Shown in pieces: positions 1-6,785 of a stretch of 24,620 nt of DNA; position 1 is the stretch's first letter; each line of letters begins with the position of its first letter. A model generated the notes under the pieces. The model saw only the letters and a program-made list of their open reading frames with translations. It searched no databases and was not told the DNA's origin. The position numbers and the translations under genes were made by a program. Source of the stretch: a virus; IMG/VR virus record IMGVR_UViG_3300034190_002788, positions 1 to 24,620 of that record; one strand, 5' to 3'.

Positions 1-102
1 ATAGAAGATGCAGAACTGGGTTTAGAAAAATTAGCAACACTGGATCAACAACCTAAATATCATCATTATCCAGACCTAAGAGGAATTAGCATACATGATT
101 AG
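1..102 (+). CDS. 3' end of an unidentified gene
   Basis: Frame 1 is open from the first base of the window to a TAG at 100-102, giving the last 33 residues of a protein that begins outside the window. The tail is rich in histidine and aromatic residues (it includes QPKYHHYPDLRG). The frame overlaps the folE start at 95 by eight bases, a spacing typical of coupled phage genes, so this is probably a real upstream gene in the same transcript as folE. I do not recognise the family. It does not resemble the usual QueC C terminus with its paired cysteines, so a queC assignment is not supported. Confidence 0.6.
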   Translation: MEDAELGLEKLATLDQQPKYHHYPDLRGISIHD

Positions 103-778
103 CAAAACTATTAAAGACAGACTCGAACAAGCAGGCAAACGTTATTGGGCTGGTGACAACATCAGTGAACACATCCAAGAAGGTGAACTGGATCAGTTGG
201 TAGATGAGTTGTCTGGTAAGTTTGAAGGTGTATTGGGCAGTTTGGTAATTGATACTACTAATGATCCAAACAGCAAAGGCACAGCGAAACGATTGGCTAA
301 GATGTATGTGCATGAACTTATGGCAGGACGTTATGACCCAATGCCAGCGGCAACAGCATTTCCAAACGATTCAGATGATCGTTATGAAGGCATGTTGGTT
401 GTGCGTAGTGAACTTACAAGCATGTGTTCGCATCATCACCAAATTGTTAGGGGTGTGGCGTACATTGGTATTATTGCCGCGGACAAACTTATTGGCCTAA
501 GCAAGTACACTCGTATCGCACAGTGGTGTGCAAGTCGCGGTACACTACAAGAAGAACTTGCAAATGACATTGCTCGTGAAATACAAAAAGCAACAGGTGC
601 GGAACACTTGGGTGTATATGTACAAGCAACACATGGTTGTGTTGAAAACAGAGGTGTAAGAGCACACAGCAGTCTTACACAAACAACTGTACTAAAAGGT
701 GCATTCAAAGATGATGCAGGTACAAAGAAAGAGTTCATGGATAATATTAAACTGCAACAAGAGTATAGTCCTAGGTGA
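95..778 (+). CDS. folE: GTP cyclohydrolase I (FolE)
   Basis: This 227-residue protein matches GTP cyclohydrolase I, which converts GTP to dihydroneopterin triphosphate, the first step of both folate and 7-deazaguanine synthesis. The zinc site is visible as C111 with H113/H114 (SMCSHHH) and C182 (HGCVENRG). The family block GLSKYTRIAQW at about 134-144 and the RGVRAHSSLTQTT block at about 186-198 are also present. Length is normal for the bacterial enzyme. The ATG at 95 sits inside the end of the upstream frame, and the stop overlaps the GTG of the next gene. Because queD and queE occur 5 kb downstream in the same orientation, the likely role is precursor supply for deazaguanine synthesis rather than folate alone. 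The family call is firm; the pathway use is inferred. Confidence 0.95.
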   Translation: MISKTIKDRLEQAGKRYWAGDNISEHIQEGELDQLVDELSGKFEGVLGSLVIDTTNDPNSKGTAKRLAKMYVHELMAGRYDPMPAATAFPNDSDDRYEGMLVVRSELTSMCSHHHQIVRGVAYIGIIAADKLIGLSKYTRIAQWCASRGTLQEELANDIAREIQKATGAEHLGVYVQATHGCVENRGVRAHSSLTQTTVLKGAFKDDAGTKKEFMDNIKLQQEYSPR

Positions 779-1497
779 CGTATAACCTTTCTCAAATTAA
801 ATTAAGCACGGACCAAGATTTTAATAGAATACTAACAGGTAAGATTGCCCCAAGTTGGGAAACTTATTGGTCTTATAAAGGACACACTGTAGGACAGTGT
901 TATACACAAGGTCGTGTCGCTTATATTAACATACCAAAATGTGCTAGTAGTTTCTTAAAAGATGCTCTGAATTGGGAAAAGCGATGTTTTGATAACATGA
1001 ATCAACGTGTAGCTGATCCGCTTTACTACACTCAAGTTGACCATATTATGGTTGTTATGCGTGACCCATACGATCGATGGTTAAGCGGAATTGCTGAATA
1101 CTTCGAACTGTACTTTCCGAATGACGAAACTGTATTTGAATTTTTAGATTTCCCGCATGCGCAACGGTTTATTTGTGACCGTGTATCATTTGATGACCAC
1201 ACAGAAAGCCAACTGTTCTTCTTGCAAAATGTACCACTAGACAAGTGTGTGTTTTTTAAGATGAACGCACACTTAGGGACAAAGGTACATGAGTTCCTAG
1301 ACTCACAAGGTATAACAAATACTGTAAATACCGCACCACCCAAAAACTCAACAGCCAAATCAAGTTACAAAGGTAGAATTGTATCCAAAATAAACAGTAT
1401 ATTGCGTAACGATCTTACCCTGTACAAACAAGTACTTGCGTACATGCAAGATGATTATGATTTTATGGACCAGTATGTTTGGTATTGGGGCGATTGA
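775..1497 (+). CDS. Sulfotransferase-family protein
   Basis: The 240-residue protein has the two signatures of PAPS-dependent sulfotransferases. One is a 5'-phosphosulfate-binding-like loop, NIPKCASSFLKDAL, at about 52-65. The other is a 3'-phosphate-binding-like segment, VMRDPYDRWLSG, at about 94-105. Such enzymes move sulfate from PAPS to a hydroxyl or amine, often on a sugar or lipid. The substrate here cannot be read from the sequence. The start is a GTG that overlaps the folE TGA (GTGA at 775-778), indicating translational coupling. There is no signal peptide or membrane segment, so it should act in the cytoplasm. The sugar cassette in the right half of the window offers a possible acceptor. 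The superfamily call is good; activity is unproven. Confidence 0.8.
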   Translation: MTYNLSQIKLSTDQDFNRILTGKIAPSWETYWSYKGHTVGQCYTQGRVAYINIPKCASSFLKDALNWEKRCFDNMNQRVADPLYYTQVDHIMVVMRDPYDRWLSGIAEYFELYFPNDETVFEFLDFPHAQRFICDRVSFDDHTESQLFFLQNVPLDKCVFFKMNAHLGTKVHEFLDSQGITNTVNTAPPKNSTAKSSYKGRIVSKINSILRNDLTLYKQVLAYMQDDYDFMDQYVWYWGD

Positions 1498-1522
1498 CTT
1501 TTTCATTAACTGAGTATATAAT
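1494..1522 (+). promoter_or_regulatory. Sigma70-like promoter for the VCBS lipoprotein
   Basis: TTGACT (1494-1499) and TATAAT (1517-1522) are separated by exactly 17 bases and lie in the gap after the sulfotransferase gene. The -35 box overlaps the sulfotransferase stop. Initiation would be near 1529, leaving a short leader before the lipoprotein ATG at 1555. Confidence 0.75.
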
Positions 1523-1554
1523 AAGTACTTCTCTTCAACACTTATGGTGTGATT

Positions 1555-3987
1555 ATGAAGTACTTTTTTGTTTGTGCATTGTCTTTATGTGTTGTAGCCT
1601 GCGGTGGAGGTGGCGGTCCGGGCGGCCCAAATGTTAGACCCATAATATCCAGCCCAACACCGTCGGCTTCCAGCAACACCAATTTTGTTGCGCCAGTCAA
1701 AGCAGGCAGTTATAATCTATTTGTTAGCGGTAGCACAACTGCTCCTGTACAAGACATTTTCGTACAAGACCTAAACAATGACAACAAAGAGGAAATTGTT
1801 ATTGCAGGTCGTATGAGCCAGAGTGCAACAGAACTTACTACAGCACCCGATCAAGCCGCTAAAAATGCCGCCTGGCAAAACAGTCAGATTAGTGTATTTG
1901 GTTGGAATGGTAGCGACCAACTTGAAAACCAAACCAGCAGTTGGTTCACAGGAACAGAAAATCAAATAATAGGTGCCGAGCCAGGAGTTGCATTTGGTGA
2001 CTTCAACGGTGATAACAACATTGACATGGTTGTTGGGCATTCGACTGATATGAATTTTCTTGGAGATACAGTTGTGTTTACCAACAGTGGTACCAGTAGT
2101 TTTGGTAGGGACGATTATGCTACAAATTTGTGGACGCATGATGTTGAGGTACACGATATAAACGGTGACGGATTAGACGATGTGATACTGGGAGGTTACG
2201 GCAACCCAGTTGTGATGTTAGGCGACGTGTCTGGTACACTAACACAGATTACCACAGATCACTTTGGTATGAGTGGATTAGCCGCAGGAGATTTTCTAGG
2301 TGATGGGACAACAACGTTTGTATTTGTAGACAGTTCGCACGATACTACTTTGCCAGATTCAGCTACTAGAGATATCGAAGATACTAGACTGTTTAGTTTT
2401 ACACAGACTGGCGCCAACACTGGAACATTTACTGAACTAGCAAAACTACCCGACCCTATATTCGAATCCAGTGACTTTGATTCTTTGTTCGCCGCAGGCG
2501 TAGAACGTAGTCATGATATTAGAGCATTGCCGTTTGACTTTAACAACGACGGTTCACTTGATGTTGTGGTTGTTAGTGTTAGCACAAATCCAAACGATGG
2601 TGTGAACAGAACCGAGGTGCAATTTTTACAAAACAACGGTGGCGGCAACTTTGTTGACGTGACTGATGATGTGCGAGTAGGTTGGGATAATGCTGTCAAC
2701 GGAGATTACAATTCCCAGCTGAGAGATATCAATGATGACGGCTTAACTGACATACTTTTAAGCGCACAAAACGGCACAAGCGACAGTACTAGAGTTTTAC
2801 TGCAAACAACCGAAGGCAAGTATGTAGTAAGTTTTGAACAAATTTTTGATGACTTTGTGTCTGACGCTAGAGCAAATGAGTCCAATGCTACTGGCTTGTT
2901 CAATACTGTTAGGTTCTTAACTGGGCCTAGCGGAGATAAACTGTTGGTTACTGCTGTAACACTAACAGACGGAAGCAATGCAGTATATACCAGTAGACTA
3001 GGCGATGCAGGTGGTACTACAGCACAGGCCAGCATTGCACTGATACAGCAAGTGTGGCCATATGTCACAGATGAAGTTGCCGCACAAATACTAGCAGGTA
3101 CAGCGTTTACAGACTTTGCAGGATTTGATCCCGACGTACACGGACTAGGTGTAATTGATATAGATCAAGCACTGTTGCCTATAGGCGAACTGCGTATGCC
3201 ACTAGACGGACGTGAAGGTACACGGGCCATCAACGGTGAGATCGCTGGTGTAAACTTTGGCAGTTTTGATAACGTTACAGCAGTGGATAGTGCTGGAAGA
3301 GGATTCGACATCAACATCAACAGTATGCACACTCCAGACATACAAAACAATTGGTACGATGTAGCACTAACAGACAGCATAACCAGAATGGACTATAACT
3401 TTGATCATGTGTACAGCGAGGGCATGTTGAACTACAGCCCAACTGATGAGTCTGGTAACTTCACCATGGGACTGAGAGATATCAAACTTGCTAAAGGATG
3501 GTACTTGCAAGGACAGTATACCACACTAGCAGATCGCAACCCTTGGTTCCACATGAGTGGTATGTGGGGTACTATAAACAGTTCTGAAACAATAGAAACT
3601 GTGGTTACACATGTAAAAGACAAGTTTATGTTTAACATGGGTAACATGCACACAACTACCAACTTTGATAGTGGTTTAGTAACAAATGTGACCCCAATAG
3701 ACAGTGTTTGGGGCGAAATCAGCTGGAGAAATGAAGGTTTAAGACTAGCAGTGGGTAGTATGCCTTATGTGGTCAAAGGCGATATAGATGTGCGTTTACC
3801 TAGCACAATTGATTCACAAGGCGTTGTACACTACGATACATTCAACTTTGATATACACAATCAGTTTGCCACATATTCAAGTGTAAATTACACCAACAGT
3901 TTCCGCAACATAAACTATACATTAGGTGCCTACAACAACACACTAGGATTCTACCAAGCACAAGTAAAACTGAATTTAGCATTTTAA
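1555..3987 (+). CDS. FG-GAP/VCBS-repeat lipoprotein with autotransporter-like tail
   Basis: About 810 residues. The N terminus is a lipoprotein signal peptide ending in the lipobox CVVAC, followed by a glycine run, so it is probably lipid-anchored. Acidic D-x-N/D-x-D-G-x-x-D repeats typical of FG-GAP/VCBS beta-propeller blades appear near 149 (DFNGDNNIDMVVG), 203 (DINGDGLDDVILG), 328 (DFNNDGSLDVVVV) and 392 (DINDDGLTDILLS). These probably bind calcium. Around 530 comes GLGVIDIDQALLPIGELR, which resembles the end of secreted subtilases. The last ~170 residues alternate like a beta-barrel and finish in phenylalanine. No subtilase Asp/His/Ser triad was found. I chose the ATG at 1555 because it gives a classical signal peptide; a GTG at 1549 adds two residues. 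It has its own promoter. It could be a surface adhesin or receptor-interacting protein; function is unknown. Confidence 0.75.
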   Translation: MKYFFVCALSLCVVACGGGGGPGGPNVRPIISSPTPSASSNTNFVAPVKAGSYNLFVSGSTTAPVQDIFVQDLNNDNKEEIVIAGRMSQSATELTTAPDQAAKNAAWQNSQISVFGWNGSDQLENQTSSWFTGTENQIIGAEPGVAFGDFNGDNNIDMVVGHSTDMNFLGDTVVFTNSGTSSFGRDDYATNLWTHDVEVHDINGDGLDDVILGGYGNPVVMLGDVSGTLTQITTDHFGMSGLAAGDFLGDGTTTFVFVDSSHDTTLPDSATRDIEDTRLFSFTQTGANTGTFTELAKLPDPIFESSDFDSLFAAGVERSHDIRALPFDFNNDGSLDVVVVSVSTNPNDGVNRTEVQFLQNNGGGNFVDVTDDVRVGWDNAVNGDYNSQLRDINDDGLTDILLSAQNGTSDSTRVLLQTTEGKYVVSFEQIFDDFVSDARANESNATGLFNTVRFLTGPSGDKLLVTAVTLTDGSNAVYTSRLGDAGGTTAQASIALIQQVWPYVTDEVAAQILAGTAFTDFAGFDPDVHGLGVIDIDQALLPIGELRMPLDGREGTRAINGEIAGVNFGSFDNVTAVDSAGRGFDININSMHTPDIQNNWYDVALTDSITRMDYNFDHVYSEGMLNYSPTDESGNFTMGLRDIKLAKGWYLQGQYTTLADRNPWFHMSGMWGTINSSETIETVVTHVKDKFMFNMGNMHTTTNFDSGLVTNVTPIDSVWGEISWRNEGLRLAVGSMPYVVKGDIDVRLPSTIDSQGVVHYDTFNFDIHNQFATYSSVNYTNSFRNINYTLGAYNNTLGFYQAQVKLNLAF

Positions 3988-3990
3988 ATG

Positions 3991-4003
3991 AGTAAATACA
4001 TAT
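3991..4003 (+). promoter_or_regulatory. Weak T4-late-promoter-like element
   Basis: The core TAAATAC lies 54 bases before the secreted-protein ATG, in the 69-base gap after the lipoprotein gene. It keeps the centre of the T4 late consensus TATAAATACTATT but only about 8 of 13 bases overall, so it may be chance. Confidence 0.25.
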
Positions 4004-4056
4004 TAGTAGAGTAGTAGGAGGTGTGACACAAACGTAAAAATAATCAGGAGAACCAC

Positions 4057-4683
4057 ATGAAGTGGATATTAGCAATGTTGTTGGCATCAACAACATTAGT
4101 AGCACAAGCCCAAGAAAGCGATCCAGTTGGATACTGCAAAGCAACAGCTTATTTGGCTTTGGATATTGGGAGACAAATTGCCCAAGGGCTGGACCCAACC
4201 AGCATAAACTTTTCGTTCCCGAATGCGCAAACACTAGAAGAACAACAAAAAGCAGAAGAGTGGGGCCGCTCGTTGGTTGTAAGAGTGGTTAATGAATGGG
4301 CGGAGAATCCTAACCCTGAGGTAATTGCAGATGGTTTGCTTCAAGAATGCTTAACAGCATACGGTGCGTTACAAGAATCACATCTCCAGGATGAAAATTT
4401 TATAAAGACCCAGTCTGGTTACGATAAACACAGCAGGAGAGCCGTTTGTTACGAACAGATAAAGAGGTTTGATGGATTACATAAACTTTATCGTCAAGTT
4501 GGATACAACGGAGTGTTGAATACATTTCCACCTGAGAAGGAGGGTTTCCCTCGTGAGTACGCAATCGAAATATTAAACGAAATTGAATTGATCAACACAA
4601 AAGAAAAACGAGATGCATGGATTGAAGAAAAATGGTGGACCTGCATTGAAAAGTTCGGGGGAAGTCGTGAAACCGACAGTTGA
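4057..4683 (+). CDS. Secreted four-cysteine protein, unknown function
   Basis: The 208-residue product starts with a clear Sec signal peptide (MKWILAMLLASTTLVAQA, cleavage expected after residue 18), so it should be exported to the periplasm or beyond. The mature part is largely helical and charged. It has four cysteines (27, 98, 131 and 196), which could form two disulfides after export, and an EKWW aromatic patch near the end. The ATG follows a good ribosome-binding site (CAGGAG). It lies downstream of the lipoprotein gene in the same direction and overlaps the next tiny gene. Exported phage proteins of this kind can act in superinfection exclusion or lysis, but nothing here shows which. 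I do not recognise the family. Confidence 0.75.
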   Translation: MKWILAMLLASTTLVAQAQESDPVGYCKATAYLALDIGRQIAQGLDPTSINFSFPNAQTLEEQQKAEEWGRSLVVRVVNEWAENPNPEVIADGLLQECLTAYGALQESHLQDENFIKTQSGYDKHSRRAVCYEQIKRFDGLHKLYRQVGYNGVLNTFPPEKEGFPREYAIEILNEIELINTKEKRDAWIEEKWWTCIEKFGGSRETDS

Positions 4684-4759
4684 AGATACAGTTAATTGGA
4701 TTGTTACCATTGGCGCAATTATAGTATGTGTGCTTAGTTTAGTGGAATTATTTTCTTGA
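4667..4759 (+). CDS. 30-residue single-pass membrane peptide
   Basis: A GTG at 4667, preceded by a purine-rich GGGGGAAG stretch, opens a frame of 30 codons ending at TGA 4757-4759. It overlaps the end of the secreted-protein gene by 17 bases in another frame. The peptide begins with a short charged part (MKPTVEDTVN) and continues with a hydrophobic segment rich in I, V and L. That segment would span the membrane once, ending in VELFS. Its position, its ribosome-binding site and the fact that it fills the gap up to the next promoter favour a real gene. Its small size means chance cannot be excluded. Function unknown; small phage membrane peptides include holin- and antiholin-like factors. Confidence 0.45.
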   Translation: MKPTVEDTVNWIVTIGAIIVCVLSLVELFS

Positions 4760-4784
4760 TTTATCAAACACATGATGTTATAAT
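4756..4784 (+). promoter_or_regulatory. Sigma70-like extended -10 promoter, probably leaderless
   Basis: TTGATT (4756-4761) and TATAAT (4779-4784) are 17 bases apart, with TGt just before the -10 (extended -10). Only six bases separate the -10 from the ATG at 4791, so transcription should start at or next to the A of the start codon. Confidence 0.7.
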
Positions 4785-4790
4785 AGTCGC

Positions 4791-5327
4791 ATGTTGAAGC
4801 AAAGATTAACCAACACTGATATAGAAAATTACGCTCATAGTATGTGCGCACAAATGGATCAAACCTTGTGGCGCCCAGATGTTGTCGTGGGACTTACACG
4901 CGGTGGCTTGGTTCCAGCCAACATGATAAGTCAGTATTTTGATGTTCCGTTAGAAACACTCAAGGTAAAACTGCGTGATCTTAAACCAGGCGAAGAAAAT
5001 GAAAGCAAACATCATTTAGCAGATTTGGCATATACTGGCAAGCACATATTGGTAGTAGACGACATAAATGATACTGGTGCAACACTAAATTATATCTGTC
5101 GTGACTGGGAAACAAGTTTTCCCAATCCAAGGCAATGGCGTTACTTGTTCAATACCAGTGTAAAATTTGCCATGTTGGTTGATAATAAATCAAGCAAGTT
5201 CTCTTACAACATTGACTTCTGCGGTCGAGTAATAGATAAAAGTGTCGAAGATGTGTGGGTTGAGTTTCCGTGGGAGGTTTGGTGGGAACAGCACAGCAAA
5301 TCAAGCTCATTCGTGTTTAACAAATAG
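4791..5327 (+). CDS. Type I phosphoribosyltransferase
   Basis: The 178-residue protein carries the PRPP-binding signature of type I phosphoribosyltransferases at 86-99 (ILVVDDINDTGATL, with the paired acids D90 and D91). It also has an upstream VVVGLTRGGLVPA segment typical of hypoxanthine/xanthine/guanine phosphoribosyltransferases. These enzymes join a free base to PRPP to make a nucleotide. The base specificity is not readable, since the variable hood region is phage-like. It is transcribed from its own promoter with almost no leader, and it abuts the oxygenase-like gene without a gap (TAG then ATG). Purine salvage is the default role. Salvage of a modified base such as a deazaguanine is a speculative alternative suggested by the neighbouring que genes. 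Confidence 0.85.
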   Translation: MLKQRLTNTDIENYAHSMCAQMDQTLWRPDVVVGLTRGGLVPANMISQYFDVPLETLKVKLRDLKPGEENESKHHLADLAYTGKHILVVDDINDTGATLNYICRDWETSFPNPRQWRYLFNTSVKFAMLVDNKSSKFSYNIDFCGRVIDKSVEDVWVEFPWEVWWEQHSKSSSFVFNK

Positions 5328-5858
5328 ATGGAACTTAGCCCACATAGTGGAGAAATAAAACAATTTTTTAATAACGAAACCTTGGGTTATTTTACTCAAG
5401 TATTTAATTCGTTCACTCCTTCGAGCACACAGTATCAAGCTATTTCAGAGGTTCTGTGTAAAAAATTTAACACCAGTGGTGAAACCAAAAGAGAAGTACA
5501 AGAAGTTATCTTGCCGACAAATATTCGTAACCTGATTACAGATAAACTGCGCACGTATTTTGGAAGAAAGGCTCGTATATCATCTTGTTCATGTTGGCAA
5601 GATTATTCATATTATGAAAACAATCTGCACACAGACGATACTAATACTGTTAGCAATGTTATTATTGTTGCAATAACCGCAGATCCATTTACAGGTACAC
5701 AATTTTGGAGCGAAGATGCACGGCAGTTCATATACAGTATACCAGAGTACAACAAAGCATTTTATTTGTTAAACAGTACAGAAATTATGCATGGTATGAA
5801 GTTTTGGGTACCACTACATTTCCTAAGACAAAGTGTATATATTAACTTCAATAAATAG
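5328..5858 (+). CDS. Putative 2-oxoglutarate/Fe(II)-dependent oxygenase
   Basis: This 176-residue protein shows the facial triad of 2OG-Fe(II) oxygenases: H101-x-D103 (HTDDT) and distal H155 (IMHGM), followed by R167 in LRQSVYINF at the place where the arginine that binds 2-oxoglutarate usually sits. A GTQFW strand near 125 is also typical. The spacing fits a double-stranded beta-helix fold of the prolyl-hydroxylase type. Such enzymes hydroxylate proteins, nucleobases or small molecules; the substrate here is unknown. It starts directly after the phosphoribosyltransferase stop and is probably cotranslated with it. The family call rests on motif spacing alone, so moderate confidence is appropriate. 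Confidence 0.7.
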   Translation: MELSPHSGEIKQFFNNETLGYFTQVFNSFTPSSTQYQAISEVLCKKFNTSGETKREVQEVILPTNIRNLITDKLRTYFGRKARISSCSCWQDYSYYENNLHTDDTNTVSNVIIVAITADPFTGTQFWSEDARQFIYSIPEYNKAFYLLNSTEIMHGMKFWVPLHFLRQSVYINFNK

Positions 5859-5906
5859 TTGCAACCGGCCTTTTCTGGCATTCAACCCGGTATACAAATT
5901 CTGCAA
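5859..5906. repeat. Nested inverted repeat upstream of queD
   Basis: TTGCA (5859-5863) pairs with TGCAA (5902-5906), and ACCGG (5864-5868) pairs with CCGGT (5887-5891). The right half overlaps the presumed -35 region of the queD promoter. It could be an operator or a weak terminator stem. It lacks a T-tract, and short arms like these can occur by chance. Confidence 0.25.
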
Positions 5907-5920
5907 GCCTATGTTATAAT
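5891..5920 (+). promoter_or_regulatory. Extended -10 promoter of the queD-cupin-queE group
   Basis: TGtTATAAT (5912-5920) is a perfect extended -10. The best -35 candidate, TATACA (5891-5896), is poor and 18 bases away. It sits in the 85-base gap before queD, 23 bases ahead of the ATG. The same TGTTATAAT word occurs in two other gaps of the window. Confidence 0.6.
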
Positions 5921-5943
5921 AACTTTTAATATAGGATAAAACA

Positions 5944-6444
5944 ATGAATCAAGCAAGAACCTACGAGTACGTGAGTACAAAAGAATATGTTGATCAGTTT
6001 CCCTGTGCATACAGACAATGGAAGGCTGACAGTCACTGCAATCTAATACATGGTTATGCATTTAGTATGCGTTTCTTTTTTGGAACGGATGACTTAGATG
6101 TTAGAAACTGGGTAGCAGATTATGGTGGACTAAAAGAACTAAAAAGTGTACTACAAGATCAGTTTGATCATACACTATTGGTTGCTGAAGATGATCCAGA
6201 ACTGGAAATGTACAAGCAACTGCAAGCAAAGAAGATGGCTAAAATAACCATACTGCCAAGACTTGGTTGTGAAGGACTAGCAGACCAACTGTACAAATAT
6301 GTTAATGGTGTGTATATACCAGACATGTGGGGCCAAGCAGAAGCAGATAGACTTTGGTGTTACAGAGTAGAAGTACGTGAAACACAAAGCAACATGGCTT
6401 GGCGTGAAGGTCACAGAGAATGGAACGAGGACCTGTTTGCATGA
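5944..6444 (+). CDS. queD: 6-carboxytetrahydropterin synthase-like QueD
   Basis: The 166-residue protein belongs to the 6-pyruvoyl/6-carboxytetrahydropterin synthase family, second step from GTP to deazaguanine. It has the catalytic cysteine C32 in HCNLIHGY, a DYGGLKELKSVL helix at 59-70, the D75-H76 pair and the pterin-anchoring E146 (RVEVRET). Compared with E. coli QueD, two of the three zinc histidines are tyrosine (Y23 in CAYRQW and Y38 in HGY); only H36 is kept. It also has a longer C-terminal tail of about 20 residues. The start is the ATG after the promoter at 5915. The stop overlaps the cupin ATG (ATGA). It may use a different metal arrangement or an altered reaction; the family call itself is secure. 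Confidence 0.85.
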   Translation: MNQARTYEYVSTKEYVDQFPCAYRQWKADSHCNLIHGYAFSMRFFFGTDDLDVRNWVADYGGLKELKSVLQDQFDHTLLVAEDDPELEMYKQLQAKKMAKITILPRLGCEGLADQLYKYVNGVYIPDMWGQAEADRLWCYRVEVRETQSNMAWREGHREWNEDLFA

Positions 6445-6785
6445 TGCTAAAATACAGCTGGCATGACATAGGCGGTGACGTAGTAAAAGATAACGAAGTT
6501 TATTTGGTTAAGGATAATAAAACTCTAAATAATCTTGTGTTAAGTTCTACAACGTTGTATAGAGATCAAAGTACTACTGGACACAGACATCCAGGGCAAG
6601 AGGAAGTATATGTGTTTGTGCAAGGACGTGGACACATGATTGTTGGCAACGAAGACAGTGAACCATTTCCTGTTAGCCAAGGTGATTATGTGCTGATACC
6701 AGATGGTGCGTTTCACAAGGTAATCAACTCAGGCGATATGAACTTGATATTCAATTGTATATTTGATGGAAAGAGAAGTCATTAA
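6441..6785 (+). CDS. Single-domain cupin protein
   Basis: A 114-residue cupin. Motif 1 is present as GHRHPGQEEVYVFVQGRG (two histidines and a glutamate). Motif 2 is GDYVLIPDGAFHKVIN, matching G-x5-P-x-G-x2-H-x3-N exactly. All four usual metal ligands are therefore present. I start it at the ATG at 6441, which overlaps the queD stop (ATGA); a more upstream in-frame ATG at 6420 would overlap queD by 25 bases. Its stop overlaps the queE ATG (TAATG), so the three genes are translated as a chain. Small cupins may be sugar isomerases, dioxygenases or binding proteins, so the reaction is unknown. Its place between queD and queE suggests a role linked to the deazaguanine intermediate. Confidence 0.85.
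   Translation: MMLKYSWHDIGGDVVKDNEVYLVKDNKTLNNLVLSSTTLYRDQSTTGHRHPGQEEVYVFVQGRGHMIVGNEDSEPFPVSQGDYVLIPDGAFHKVINSGDMNLIFNCIFDGKRSH

Noticed and set aside
436-795. Minus-strand frame opposite folE
   Set aside because: The opposite strand encodes a complete GTP cyclohydrolase with all motifs; composition is cysteine-rich as expected for an antisense shadow.
5850-5857. AATAAATA resembling a T4 late promoter upstream of queD
   Set aside because: It lies in the 3' end of the oxygenase coding region, matches only the AT core, and is followed by a better extended -10.
5921-5943. preQ1 riboswitch in front of queD
   Set aside because: Transcription from the -10 at 5915 would begin near 5927, leaving about 17 bases of leader, far too short for any preQ1 aptamer.
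6420-6440. Upstream ATG for the cupin
   Set aside because: It would overlap queD by 25 bases; the ATGA overlap at 6441 is the usual arrangement throughout the window.
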